Below, one piece after another: positions 18,970 through 29,254 of a DNA stretch of 60,000 bases. Location: assembly GCA_949358305.1 (NCBI GenBank), contig OX442315.1, forward strand, positions 9,328,427-9,388,426, read 5' to 3'. The DNA is from Strigamia acuminata (taxonomy: Eukaryota; Arthropoda; Chilopoda; Geophilomorpha; Linotaeniidae). Position numbers and translations under genes: made by a program. Within the stretch, counting starts at the first letter, position 1, and each line of letters starts with the position of its first letter. The notes under the pieces are model-generated. The model was given only the letters and a program-made list of their open reading frames with translations, had not been told where the DNA came from and made no database searches.

Positions 18970-20859
18970 ATGACCGGACGAGGCAACGGAGTACGACCGC
19001 CGTGGCGAGGAGGGAAAAATGGAAAGAATAAGACAAATGTTGAGACGCGCCGCCAGCGACAGGCGCGTGAGCGCTATGTTTGTCCCTACCCTGTGCCGAG
19101 ATTGTTCGAGACGGGGCCCATCCTGATGCCGAATTATCACCCTGACCACCCTATGTGTCGCGCCTTCCCGAATCGCGAGCTTTGCCCTGTGTGCTCGGGG
19201 TGGGGTCATCTCCATCGAGGCGCGGACGAGTGCTTCGCGTGCGAGGGATTTGGAAATTTGCGTCGATCTCAATTCAAAATATGGATGCGACGTATGCAGG
19301 CCCTTTGCTTGGGACAGACGATGGCGGATGGGAGAGACATTTCGTTTTACGTCCTGCCCGATACTTTCCAGCCGCTCTTGGGGGCCGCGTCCGATTGCAA
19401 TCGCTTCATTATTCAACATGAGGCCCATTGGCGCAATACCATCCAGAGAGCCGCCACCATGGGAGTGCGCCCGCACAATTGGCAGTATCCTCCTTTGGGA
19501 TGTTTAGTTGTGGCACCAGGCACGGTGACCCCTGAGTTGCCTTCATATTTTCGTCAGTGGGCCCCTATGGTCCGAGGACAGTCCAACCGTGTGCCGCCGA
19601 TAACATCGCGTCTCCATTCTCAGGCGCATCAGCGGCGGGATAACCCACGAGCTCCTGTTGTGGTTGGGCGTGCGCGTTTGGCTGCTGAGGGCGAACGTTT
19701 GCGACGAATTGGCGAGCGAAACGCCCATTTGCTGGAGGACATCGTCCAGCTGCAGGGGGTCCAGCGTCAGGTCCAGGATAGATTTGTAGCCGCAAGAGCG
19801 GCGCCTGATTTGCCTGCTGCCGTTGCTGTGTTGTCGGAGCGATTGGCGCCAAGTTCGTCTCAGTTTTTTAGCATTGCTTCTGGAGTAATGGTCCCCCAAT
19901 GCCGACCAGTGCCTACATTGCAACGCGTGCTGGAGGTTCCACCGGCCCAGGTGAGCGAGATAGTGGATGATTTGCCGGGGGTTTATGTAGTTCCACCGCC
20001 AATTGATGAAGCAGCCTTATCAACCGCGCTGCTGCCAGTTGGGCAACCTACCTGTGACATGGACGAGATAGCGACCCCTTTTGGTGTGAACCTGCGACGG
20101 GATTGGGCCGAGACTGACATGGAGTGGCTGATTCGATGCCACGACGAGGCGACGCGCCGTCGCGAAGCCGCTTTTCCGGGAGGAATGGTTCCTCGTTCTT
20201 CGTCCTCCCAATTGGAGCAGTCGCTGGATTATGTTGGGGAGCTGCCCAATTTGCGCGTTTGTTTGACTGACGCCGGACGAGGTGTCGAGTTTTTATCAGA
20301 GTCGTCGGATGATGAGGAGGACGATGATGCGTGCCCGCGACGACAGCTTTTGCCTGTTTTCACTGGTCGTCCAGTCCAGCATGACCTGCCGTTTCCAACT
20401 CAACCCGAGGATTTAACAGCCGCAGTTAAGAAGGTGATTGATTTGCAGCATCGGAAGCGAGATTTTATTACGGTTCGTGAGCTCGAGCTGTATTTCGAGA
20501 CGATTATGGCGCGTGCGACCTTCGACTCGCTTTTCCCCATGGGTGCCCTTGAATGGGAAGGTCCATCGCGATGGCGCACGGACACTTATTTGGAGGCCGA
20601 TGCTTCGCATTGGAGAGAGTTTTTCTACTTGGTGGTGAAGAAAGAACTTGGATTGCCGGAGAACGTTGCGGCAGTGGTTCATTTGCTCGGGGAAGGCCAC
20701 ATTCGCGTGTTGCAGCAATTGATCGCGGACACTTTGACCGAATTCCGCCCACGTTCCGAGCAACAGCTGGGCGATGTCGTTACTTATCGCGTTCTTACAC
20801 TCATGAAGGAGCTTGTGACAGCAGTAATTAATGCAAAAGGCGGACCTACAATATATTAA
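18970..20859 (+). CDS. Gypsy-1 ORF3: basic CxxC zinc-motif protein of unknown function
   Basis: 629 codons from ATG 18970 to TAA 20859, the largest ORF downstream of Gypsy-1 pol. I do not recognise a family. N-terminus (~1-40) is rich in Arg, Lys and Gly (RGGKNGKNK, RRQRQARER), suggesting nucleic-acid binding or nuclear entry. Residues ~72-94 carry paired CxxC motifs (CPVCSGWG ... CFACEGFG), reminiscent of DnaJ-type CxxCxGxG zinc repeats. The middle is proline/valine-rich with an acidic patch (SDDEEDDD) near residue 442. The last ~120 residues are predicted helical. No signal peptide or membrane anchor, so not an envelope. It stands in the env position. Compare Gypsy-2 ORF3, which has a similar paired-CxxC block. 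Possible upstream splice acceptor at 18949-18950 (TTTAG). Confidence 0.75.
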   Translation: MTGRGNGVRPPWRGGKNGKNKTNVETRRQRQARERYVCPYPVPRLFETGPILMPNYHPDHPMCRAFPNRELCPVCSGWGHLHRGADECFACEGFGNLRRSQFKIWMRRMQALCLGQTMADGRDISFYVLPDTFQPLLGAASDCNRFIIQHEAHWRNTIQRAATMGVRPHNWQYPPLGCLVVAPGTVTPELPSYFRQWAPMVRGQSNRVPPITSRLHSQAHQRRDNPRAPVVVGRARLAAEGERLRRIGERNAHLLEDIVQLQGVQRQVQDRFVAARAAPDLPAAVAVLSERLAPSSSQFFSIASGVMVPQCRPVPTLQRVLEVPPAQVSEIVDDLPGVYVVPPPIDEAALSTALLPVGQPTCDMDEIATPFGVNLRRDWAETDMEWLIRCHDEATRRREAAFPGGMVPRSSSSQLEQSLDYVGELPNLRVCLTDAGRGVEFLSESSDDEEDDDACPRRQLLPVFTGRPVQHDLPFPTQPEDLTAAVKKVIDLQHRKRDFITVRELELYFETIMARATFDSLFPMGALEWEGPSRWRTDTYLEADASHWREFFYLVVKKELGLPENVAAVVHLLGEGHIRVLQQLIADTLTEFRPRSEQQLGDVVTYRVLTLMKELVTAVINAKGGPTIY

Positions 20860-21414
20860 GGATAAATATTCTAATTTCATGCCTCTAATTCTTGAGGATT
20901 CTAATTTAGTGTCTTGCAGGGCCCAATCATTTTTCATAGTAACTTCTGAAAAAATTGATTAATTTCCATCAAATTTGGTTTATTTGATTCATTTTATGCT
21001 CATTGTATTGGGAAAAATAAACATTTGGTTATATGTTGCTTATATTTTGTGTGATGTAATTTCAAACACAACTTTTGTTTTGACAGAGGTGTGTATTCTA
21101 ATTTCATGTCTTTGAGTTGTATGTCAACAGGTTGAAATCAAACAATGAGCAGATTAACCAAGTTGAAATTCGTGTGCGCATCATTATTTCTCAGTTAAAG
21201 CCTCCTCCAAGTGACGGCTTTGCTGTTACTACTCAAACATCTGAAATTCTAGTTTTCACAAATACAGAGTACTAAATTAATGATTTAATATTTATTTGTC
21301 AATTATTTTGAGCTACAAAATACAAATAATGAAATGAATACAGCATTTTACATTTATAAATTTTGAGTAGTTCACTATTTTTAATTGACAAATAATTTCA
21401 TCAAACAAACATTC
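20860..21414. other. AT-rich non-coding DNA; 3' flank of the peptide gene
   Basis: No ORF, LTR or polypurine tract is recognisable, so Gypsy-1 seems to end without its 3' LTR. The phrase ATTCTAATTTCATG recurs (near 20868 and 21094). On the minus strand an AATAAA near 21290 lies ~125 bp after the peptide gene's stop and probably serves as its poly(A) signal. Confidence 0.5.
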
Positions 21415-21651
21415 TTAGTGCAAACCAATTTGACGATCTCTCCAAGTACATGGTGGAGTACAACAGTATTTATATGTTCCCAAGGTACACCACGTGTTAT
21501 TTTGAAAAGCCGAACCACGGCACTTCTGGAACTCACTCTTGCATTGTTCTGGGCAGTCCGGTGGAGTTCCAATCCAGTGACAACGTGAGGCAAACACTTC
21601 ATTCAACCCCAACATCATAAACAAAACGAAAATAAACAGATGTGGCTTCAT
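21415..21651 (-). CDS. Small secreted cysteine-rich peptide
   Basis: 78 codons, ATG 21651-21649. Residues 1-21 form a clear signal peptide (MKPHLFIFVLFMMLG, then small residues before SRC). The mature ~57-residue peptide has eight cysteines, C-x8-C-x3-C-x6-C-x10-C-x7-CC-x3-C, beginning CHWIGTPPDC, which suggests a disulfide-rich extracellular fold. I cannot assign it to a named family; an antimicrobial, venom-like or other secreted role is only possible. On the minus strand the ATG is preceded three bases upstream by a strong splice acceptor (long T/C tract then CCAG), implying a 5'-UTR intron. An AATAAA follows the stop. This is the best host-gene candidate in the window. It lies between transposon remnants and may be intact. 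Confidence 0.72.
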   Translation of the reverse strand: MKPHLFIFVLFMMLGLNEVFASRCHWIGTPPDCPEQCKSEFQKCRGSAFQNNTWCTLGTYKYCCTPPCTWRDRQIGLH

Positions 21652-22615
21652 TCTGCTGGCAAAAACAGAAAGAAAAAAAATTAAATTAATATAATATGTC
21701 GACTAGAAATGGCAAAATTGTTTGAACTAGAAATTTGCTTTTCGTTTTCTAAGTTCAGTTACAATCTAAAAAAAGCTTAATTAGAATACTTGGATACTGG
21801 ATGCAAATATGCTGGAGTAATCAGCTTTCACTTGGTTATAGTTGGTCCGTTTTTGAAAACTGCAACTTAAAAATATGTTCAATTTACGCTGAATTATTGT
21901 TAGTTTTTATTGTCGTATTTTATTTTTATAGTTAGTTTTTATTGTGAAATTGTAAGATTTTATGTTGTATTGTTAATTCTAATGGTTGTATCATTAATTT
22001 TAATTTTTGTATTGTTATTATACAGTAAAATTGCAGCATTAATTAAATGGCGGATCTATCCGCCATTTAGTAGATCCGTGAGAACAAATTGATTGTGTTA
22101 TTTGATAATTACAATGCAATTACATGATTTTATAGAACTGTACACAACAACTGGCAGGAGAAATCGGAGCGCCAGTTCAAATGGTTGTAGATCCTAATGT
22201 TTCACTTCCCGCTTCTACGAGCTCGGAAGATGATCCATTTTTGGAATGTTATTCTACTAATCCACCACGGTATGCGCATTCCTTGTTTGCACAGGTTCCT
22301 CGCACCTACAAGGTGTTGGTTTATGCATTAAACTTGTGTGTAAACTCACAGTGGTTTAGAGAAACATTAGTAGTTGAAATGAAGCACATAGTCTTTACTA
22401 GTCAGAAGCAAAACAATAAGTGAGAATTTATTCTCTGCAATCACATGACCCATAGGTATACAGCGCCACCTTGTGGGTGAAATACAAAGTATAAATGTAA
22501 ACAAATGCCGTAACACACACGGCTAAGGATTAAAGTAATACACCGAACAAAGATAATATGATACTGTTAAATATACATAGCAATTGGCAAGCACATGTAA
22601 TATTTTAACACAAGG
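21652..22615. other. AT-rich host or relic DNA with a weak ORF
   Basis: Contains the probable 5'-UTR intron of the peptide gene at its left end, a perfect 11-bp inverted repeat at 22045-22068, and an 80-codon ORF at 22181-22423 (MVVDPNVSLPASTSSEDDPF). That ORF follows a possible acceptor (TGGCAG near 22159) and might be a host exon, but nothing else supports it. 22437-22530 resembles 58831-58920 (shared CAATCA.TGAC and CAG.GCCACCTT blocks), a likely old repeat. Confidence 0.35.
22045..22068. repeat. Perfect 11-bp inverted repeat
   Basis: AAATGGCGGAT, two-base spacer CT, ATCCGCCATTT. The arm contains the ATGGCGG core seen in several LTR elements here. Confidence 0.85.
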
Positions 22616-23190
22616 AAGCTATTTCTAGCCCCGACCGTGTCCATTGGCAGAAAGCCATGGAGGAAGAGCTTGATCTTTTCCGTGAGCGAGGTGTTTACGA
22701 GGATGTTGAAAAACCTCCTCCTGATGTAAACATTGTGGGGAATAAATGGGTCTACTACATCAAGCGCGATGCTGAAGGCGTTGTGCGCCGTTTTAGGGCG
22801 ATGTTAGTGGCTCAGGGTTTCAGCCAGAAGTACGGTGTTGACTATTCCGAGGTTTTCAGTCCCGTGGTCAATTACGTCTTGATTCGTCTATTTTTCGTGC
22901 TTCTAGTGGTCGTTCTTGGCTGGCTAGACACACACCTCGATGTTAAGGGTGCCTATCTTTATGGCAACTTGGATGAAGCCATCTTCATGAGGATTCCCAG
23001 GGGCTGGGAAACTCCTCAAAACACTGAAAAAGTGTGGCGGCTTCATAAGGCTCCTTACGGCCATCAAAGCGGACGACAATGGAATTTTCGTCTCGTCGAA
23101 GCCTTGTTGGAGATTAATTTCCACAAGCTTCTAGGTGTAAATGGCGTTTTCATTTCCGACACTTACGATGCCCTCATATTATCAGGCGCT
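22616..23190 (+). pseudogene. Copia RT fragment (plus strand)
   Basis: About 190 residues of copia-type RT with no gag, integrase or LTRs. Visible: HWQKAMEEELDLF, IVGNKWVYYIKRD, AMLVAQGFSQKYG, SEVFSPVVNY, DVKGAYLYGNLDE, then a damaged YG.HQSGR motif (Leu lost in the usual YGLHQSGR). It stops before the catalytic YVDD motif. It resembles the Copia-2 lineage more than Copia-3. Its right end meets an unrelated copia fragment in the opposite orientation near 23190, suggesting rearrangement or nested decay. Confidence 0.85.
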
Positions 23191-25066
23191 TAAGAGACTC
23201 AAATCAATTAAGAAACAATTACAAAATTGTACAAGATCAGTTTTGTCAACTGATTTTGTAAAAATATCCGCAAAATTACATTTTGTCCCCACATGTACGA
23301 TTTGAAGGTTATTTCTTTTTACAAGCTCCCGAATAAAGTGATATCTGACGTCTATGTGTTTTGTTTTACGGTTTTCAACGTTAGACTTGGTAAAATCAAC
23401 CGTCGAGATATTGTCGCACATGACATGATGAAAGAATTTATCTGCTAAATCGGGAACAATCTCATGTAAGACCCTTACAATCCAGATGTAGTCCTTTACA
23501 GTTTCCGTAAGGGCCACATATTCGGCCTCCATGGTTGACAATGTAACATTCCGCTGCTTGAAGGTCCTCCAGTAAATGGGTGCGCTCCCCAATGTCACAA
23601 GAGTTCCTCCAACGGAGATTCGGTCGTCTCTATTGTTGGCGTAATCGGAGTCACTATATCCAATGACTTCAATCCGATTGTTCGGGAATAACATCAATCC
23701 ATGATTCTTTGTCGTTCTCAAATAGCTGAGCAGGTCCAGCAATGCAATCCAGTGGTCCCAACCTGGGTTTGATTGGAATTGACTTAGAATGTTGATTGCA
23801 TAAGTCATGTCGGGTCTTGTTCTTGATCCGATGAACGCCAAAGAACCTAGTAAGCTTCTATAGGGGATTTTCTCCATGATCCTAATGTCATCAATATTAT
23901 TTGGACAATCTTGTTTTGTAAGAATAGTTGACTTTGTCATTGGTTGAGATCTTATCTTAACTGAGTCCAAATGATTTTTGAATCTTAACAAGACCTTGTT
24001 GACGTACGATCTTTGATGTAGGACCATTTGCTGTTTGTACGAATAAAATTCGACTCCCAAAAGCTTCTTTGTTTGTCCTAAAATGACTAAGTCAAACTGC
24101 GTCTTGATCATGTTGAGAACGTTCATCGCATCCTCATGATGTTTACCAAAAACGACGATATCGTCCACGTACACGATCAAATACGCAACAGCTCCGTACT
24201 TGTAAACGCAATTGCACCAGTTCACATGCTGCAGGCCGAGTTTCAACAAAGTCTCCTCCAACTCCAAGCCTCATTCTCTTCCAGATTGATGTAGTCCGTA
24301 AATCGCTCGAAGGAGTCTGCAGACGTAATTCTATTTGCCTTCACAAACAAATCCTTTTGGTTGACGCATGTAAACAACCTTGTGCAATTTCCCGTAGAGA
24401 ACACTTAACATCTGCTTGAACGTAGGACCACTTCAGCATGCAAACAAGTAGCGTGAACGTGAAGCGTACGATGGAGAAGTCCACTACGGGTGAGAAGGTT
24501 TCCTCGTAAGATTCGCCATAGACTTGCGAAAAGCCTTGTGCGACGAGTCTCGCTTTGTAGCGTGCGATTTCCCCTTTCTCGTTTGGTTTGGTGGTATAAA
24601 TCCACTTGCATCCAACTATCTTGGTGTCAGGCGGTGGTGGAACCAATTCCCAAACCTCACGCTCGTGCATTGTGCCGATTTCATCGTTCATCGCTTGGCG
24701 CCACTCGCTCTTCTCTGGTAAATTTGCTATCTCTTCGTATCGGAGAGGAATATGGACTTCGAGATGATTTGCCTCCAGATCAAAGCTCAAATCGTCTACT
24801 GTCGTATTTGATTCAGAAGGTTTCTTCTTCCTCTTGTCCTCGAAAAGATGCTCTGGAGCGCAAAGATTATGGTCAGCACAATAACGTTTTACGTCCGGAA
24901 TTGAACGCAACTTGGGTTTGTCGTATCCCTCGATTGTGTATTCAACGTCTTTTTGTCCAGTTAACCTAATTTTCTCAGTTTTCTTCCAAACAAGTGGAGG
25001 TATAGTGTGAACTGGATCAGGAACTTGTGCTTTCGCTTGAGGTGCTGTTCCTGGTAAATTGGCTTG
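23182..25066 (-). pseudogene. Copia RT-RNase H fragment (minus strand), degenerate
   Basis: Minus-strand copia pol remnant. The upstream part (~25066-24410) has an integrase tail, then WRQAMNDEIGTM, VGCKWIYTTKPN, ARLVAQGFSQVYG and FSPVVDF. Near 24410 the frame shifts. In the next ~140 bases the RT continues (KGF, AIYGLHQSGRE) but with stop codons near 24333 and 24272. From 24267 to 23182 it is open again: LIVYVDDIVVFG (catalytic YVDD), PYRSLLGSLAFIGSRTRPD, RNase H motifs SDSDYANN, MEAEYVAL, CDNISTVDF, and CNFADIFTK at the end. No LTRs. At least one frameshift and two nonsense changes make it a dead fragment. It is closer to Copia-3 than to Copia-2. It ends where the satellite begins. Confidence 0.88.
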
Positions 25067-25308
25067 TAGCTAATTCCAGCATGTCATGCTAAAAACTGTG
25101 TTCTATTGAAGATTTTTCCTGTTCTGAGGCAGATTTTTACCACAATTGTGGTGTTCTGTGCACAGTTCTCACATTGTGCCGGTGTAACCTGAAATGTCTT
25201 CACATTATGCTTGTGCATTTTTCCTGGTTCTCATAATGCATTAGTAAATTTGCTTTCAATGAAGTGTGTATGGCAATACACACATTACAAAGTGTGAGTA
25301 CAATGCAG
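25067..25308 (+). repeat. Satellite, left remnant (about two thirds of a monomer)
   Basis: Same sequence as the array at 52779-56323, starting inside a monomer at AGCTAATTCCAGCATG and ending at CAATGCAG, where Gypsy-2 is inserted. The array resumes with GCAGTAATATG at 52779, so it was one continuous array before the insertion. Confidence 0.92.
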
Positions 25309-27068
25309 TGTGACGGTGACGACCACAACTCCCATTTAACAATGGTACCGGGAAGAGATCGCGATAAATAACAGTGAATACAATACGAGATAAATACAAG
25401 ACAATTTATTGTTGGCAAACAATATGCAGTGAGCTAAATTATACATAAGACTAATGCCAACATTTGGCAAGTTAACTGACTATTAAACTATACAAAGCAT
25501 AGGCCAATTGGTCCTAAAATAATATCATTACGTGTCTGGGATAAGGGAGCGGTTTCCCCATCGCTCGACCTGGTTTACAGATGTCATCTAAGCCGGATGG
25601 CTGTGTCCTGGAGTCCGATATGGCTTCGCTGGTTTCCTTGGTTCGCTGTGTAAAATGGTTGCACATCGATAAATCGAATGATCTGAGAAATGCGGTTGAC
25701 TTTGTCTGCACCGCCACAACTTAGGGAGGATATTGGTTTAAGTAAATGTTTTCATTTACTTATCAATATTCCACTTATGAATTATATTTAATTCATTGGA
25801 GTTGTGAAATTTGTTCTTATTCAGATATTTCGCCGATAAGTTGTTGTCAACTTATTTGTCACATTTGAGTTGTTAATGTAATCGAGGTTAAGTCTTCTGA
25901 CTTGATTCATTAACTTGTCGTCAAGTTAATATTGTTCTGTTTACAAATGAAGAGAAACATATTAGACTTCCCGTCGCAACACACAATTGCCGTCGATAGA
26001 GAATACGCCTTGCCATGCAGAACGGTATCAAGCGTCCCCTGCGTCGCAACACGGTCGTTCGTCTAGCGATTGACGGTATCACGTACACAGGAGTCGATAG
26101 CTTGCGGCTCCGCACAGCAGTTTAGCCCTTCGCGGTACTAATAACAAACCGACTACTTTGGCACCGAATACCATGAGAATCAGCTTGCCAAACACTTGGT
26201 GCTACTCGTGGTTACTGTAAAACAGACTGCTTTGGCACCATCAGGTGAAGGAACCAACTCTCAACAGTTCCGGTGCTTACTCACGGTTACGGAATGCGTT
26301 CATACCGAAAATGACCACTCAGTCCTGCCCGGAGGATACTGAAATGCACAGAAGGCAAGTTCTCCTCGGCGAGACCGTAAATTGAAACATGTATGCAACA
26401 TAACAATCCAATACGTCGGCTTCAATTGCCGGTGGTTGCATGATTCGGTAGAATCATGCCGCGGTTCTTTGCGAACGAATCAACAAAGAACCAAAGAACT
26501 AAACGGTCTTCCACGTGAACAACGAATCATATTTCTTAAGTAACAATACCAAACAGAAATAATCAAACAGAGCTGCCGGATGGCCGGTTGTTTGGGTTTA
26601 TATAACCTGACTGGATTAGAGATTAATCCAATCAACCAATTGGAACATGGGTTCCACGAATCCCTCCAATCCCGTATCGCCGGAAGTGGATACGGAGGAG
26701 CAATATGCTAATTCACACCACAACCGGAACTGGATACCCAGGACCGGAAATGGATCCACCAATCACATCGATCGGTTGATCGATGGATTATCAAATCTCC
26801 ATTTCTGCTGAACTAGAGATTCCCATCACTTAGTGTGAACAATAATTATTAATATATATTTATATTAATCCTAATAAAGTGTCGTTTCATACAAATAAAT
26901 ATATTCTTATATTTATTTACCAGTTTTCTTAACTCGCAATTCGAATTTACCGCTGAATTATAATCGCGCCATCTAGTGGCGACTCGGAGCATTGACAAAT
27001 GCGGGTTTCGCAAAAAACACTTAAAATTCGGCCGTGTTATTAATAAATAGCACTTATAAACCGTCATA
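25309..27068 (-). repeat. Gypsy-2 3' LTR (intact, 1760 bp)
   Basis: Plus strand runs TGTGACGGTGACG...ACCGTCATA, so the minus-strand LTR starts TATGACGG and ends CCGTCACA: TA...CA rather than TG...CA ends. It contains a cluster of perfect hairpins with four-base loops at 25740-25929, another palindrome (CATCGATC-GGTT-GATCGATG) near 26767-26786, and GCGCCATCTAGTGGCG near 26966-26981. ORFs seen in it recur identically in the other LTR and have no protein-like features. Confidence 0.95.
25740..25929. repeat. Cluster of four tetraloop inverted repeats in the Gypsy-2 LTR
   Basis: Perfect stems each with a 4-base loop: AAGTAAATG-TTTT-CATTTACTT (25740-25761), ATAAGTTG-TTGT-CAACTTAT (25836-25855), AAGTC-TTCT-GACTT (25890-25903), TTAACTTG-TCGT-CAAGTTAA (25910-25929). 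Present in both LTRs; Gypsy-3 entered between the second and third in the other copy. Confidence 0.9.
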
Positions 27069-27080
27069 CATCCCCCTTAA
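27069..27080 (-). other. Gypsy-2 polypurine tract
   Basis: TTAAGGGGGATG on the minus strand, ending exactly at the 3' LTR. Confidence 0.85.
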
Positions 27081-27577
27081 TTACTCAACTTATAAATTTT
27101 ATTCATAAGTTTATGTTATTCTTGCGAAATGATTTTATTAATATCTCAAAACAGGACTTTTTTCATCCCGAACAGCTGAGTGCGTATGCGGGTGACTCAA
27201 AATAAATTTCATATTTCTGATGTGCGCAACAATTCTTTTTTAATGAATTATCAAGAATAAAATATTATTTGGTTACAATAAAACAAACTTGGAACTTTAC
27301 AACACTTAGCCTCATTTCTTCACACAATTATTATTTCAAATAACGGGAATCTTAACATAATTTTTTGGTAAATTATTTCTTTTTAGCTTAACAATTATTA
27401 AAAGATTTCTTTTGATTTATAGGATTATCTCTCGATTTTCCTTTTTTTTTAAAAAATAACATGACTTTTGCATATCACAACCGCTTATTAAATACTAAAC
27501 AGAATACTTTTGAGTTTTTCGTTAATTCTAACATTTTTTCCTTAAATTCTATTAAATTCGAAAATTAACTCCGCGAG
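27081..27577 (-). other. Gypsy-2 ORF3-to-PPT untranslated region
   Basis: About 0.5 kb AT-rich DNA between the ORF3 stop and the polypurine tract. Nothing else seen. Confidence 0.6.
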
Positions 27578-29254
27578 TCACTTGACTTCTTCTTCATCAG
27601 ACTCCGATCCTTCACTCTCTTTCTTAAGAGTCTCACTGGACTCACCGACTTCGGACTTTTCTAGGGGAAGAAATTCCGCTGGTCTTCGGTCGATGACGAA
27701 ATTGGGTTCTTCACCTATATCTTCTGCGGGTGGAGATTTCGGCGCGTACTCCGGAGACCTTGGTTCATATTCTGGAGTCTTCTCAACTAACTCATAACTT
27801 TCTTCAATAGCCTTCTTCGAAGCGTCGTATATCTCCGCAATGCAGGGGAGTCCGTAGAACCATGAAGGGTTTATTAATCCTTTTCCGTCGGTGTTGATTC
27901 TGTCAATTAACAGTGTCCATATGTGCTCCAGCACAGCAAAAGATTCGCCTCGATTGGCGTTAAATATCAATTTCATCACATGGACAGCATAATTGATATT
28001 CGAGGGATCGGTAGAGTCTGAGCGCATTTGTTCCGTGATTTTCTCGGCAATTCTAAAAAGCGTCGGAAAATAGTAGCTCACCTCGTATTCGAATAGATGC
28101 GCTATTTTCGCTCCTGGTGGAGGGAAAAAGGGTTCCACAAGAAGTTCATTTTCGGCTTCTTTTTCGTTCTCCTTGGATACCGTTTGACATCCTTTATCGA
28201 TGACTGTCGTACTCTGTGGTTTTCGGGAACTCTCTAGAGCTTCTGGCGGAATTCTCAGATCTTGCATTTCCCTTCCTAGTGGAGTGGTTATGGCGTTCAA
28301 GAACTCCGGGCTGATGTACGGCGATCTTCCGTCACTGGAGAGGACAATTTTACACTCCGGGCAAGTTGCCCACAACCTGGCCGGGGGAGGGTGAATTCCC
28401 ATGACCACAAACGGCAGAAAGCTGGGGCGCCAAGGTTGGCCTTTGGGCCGCTTCTTTGTGCCCTCGCAATTGGAACATTGCGCCAGGTGGCCTCCGGTTC
28501 CCGATCCCGAGACCCACCCGACGGCGGAACAAAAAGGACATGGCACTTCGTCCTTCGAGAGTACCATATCATCATGTGGTTTTCCGTTCTCTTTATCTTG
28601 TTTACACTGTTCTCGTCTTTTCTGGATCTGACGAACTTTATTTGCCAACTTTTGGCGATCTGACCATGCGCTGGTATTTGACCTATTCCTAGGTCGGTCG
28701 GACCTTCGGTAGGAGGAATACGACCTTTTTTCCCGGTCTCGGTCTGGTGAATCGTTAAATCTAACGTATTCTCTTTTTGGACGCTCTTGGCCAGTACAAG
28801 AGGAAGGTGTAGCGTCTTCCGAATTTCGGCGGCGTTTAGCTTCCATTGGTGGGGATTTCCTTCTTCGTTCGGGCGACTTGACTCGGTTGTACACAATTTC
28901 CACCTTTCGCGGTTTACTGGTACTTGGCTGGTTTTTTGCAATTGGCGGATTATTTCTGGCGAAATCATCCGCTTTTATCTTTGGAATAACAAATGGCTTC
29001 GCCGTTGATTCTTTTTTGGCCGGTTCCTCCTGTAACGTGGGGGTTCCGGGTGGACCAAGCTCAGCGGGGAGCAATTCGGGATGTTGGCGAGCCCAACTCA
29101 AAATATCCCAGCCTCTGGCGTTGATAATCACGGGTGTTTTGGGACACCCTTCTACGAATACGGCAGCGGCCGAAGGAGGTGCCGTTACTTCTTCATCGGA
29201 GGAAGAGGATTCGACCAACACGTATTTTCTCTTTTTTTCGATCTTTTTTCCCAT
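27578..29254 (-). CDS. Gypsy-2 ORF3: basic/acidic CxxC protein of unknown function
   Basis: 558 codons from ATG 29254-29252 to the stop at 27578. I chose this ATG (MGKKIEKKRKY) because it lies five bases after a strong splice acceptor (TTATTTTCTCTAG); the frame upstream of the acceptor is probably intronic. No known family recognised. Residues 1-30 hold a lysine-rich NLS-like stretch followed by ESSSSDEEV. Residues ~120-220 are Arg/Ser/Lys-rich (RRKSPP, AKRRRNSED, YRRSDRPRNRS). Zinc-like cysteines: CPFC near 241, CSNC near 262, CPEC near 299. The C-terminal third includes a helical domain and a long E/S/P-rich tail with YEPRSPEYAPKSP repeats. No signal peptide or membrane span. It occupies the env position and shares the paired-CxxC layout with Gypsy-1 ORF3. 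Confidence 0.78.
   Translation of the reverse strand: MGKKIEKKRKYVLVESSSSDEEVTAPPSAAAVFVEGCPKTPVIINARGWDILSWARQHPELLPAELGPPGTPTLQEEPAKKESTAKPFVIPKIKADDFARNNPPIAKNQPSTSKPRKVEIVYNRVKSPERRRKSPPMEAKRRRNSEDATPSSCTGQERPKREYVRFNDSPDRDREKRSYSSYRRSDRPRNRSNTSAWSDRQKLANKVRQIQKRREQCKQDKENGKPHDDMVLSKDEVPCPFCSAVGWVSGSGTGGHLAQCSNCEGTKKRPKGQPWRPSFLPFVVMGIHPPPARLWATCPECKIVLSSDGRSPYISPEFLNAITTPLGREMQDLRIPPEALESSRKPQSTTVIDKGCQTVSKENEKEAENELLVEPFFPPPGAKIAHLFEYEVSYYFPTLFRIAEKITEQMRSDSTDPSNINYAVHVMKLIFNANRGESFAVLEHIWTLLIDRINTDGKGLINPSWFYGLPCIAEIYDASKKAIEESYELVEKTPEYEPRSPEYAPKSPPAEDIGEEPNFVIDRRPAEFLPLEKSEVGESSETLKKESEGSESDEEEVK

Larger units (their letters stand above)
3324..20859 (+). mobile_element. Gypsy-1: Ty3/gypsy element split by three copia insertions
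   Basis: Composite feature. The element's own sequence is 3324-4281, 10548-10665 and 16812-20859. Reading these segments together, the integrase frame continues across both complete copia insertions once one copy of each target duplication is discounted. Order: pre-integrase spacer, integrase, untranslated segment, small membrane ORF, ORF3. Protease, RT and RNase H should lie left of the window. No polypurine tract or 3' LTR is visible after 20859, so the 3' end is probably deleted. Confidence 0.82.
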
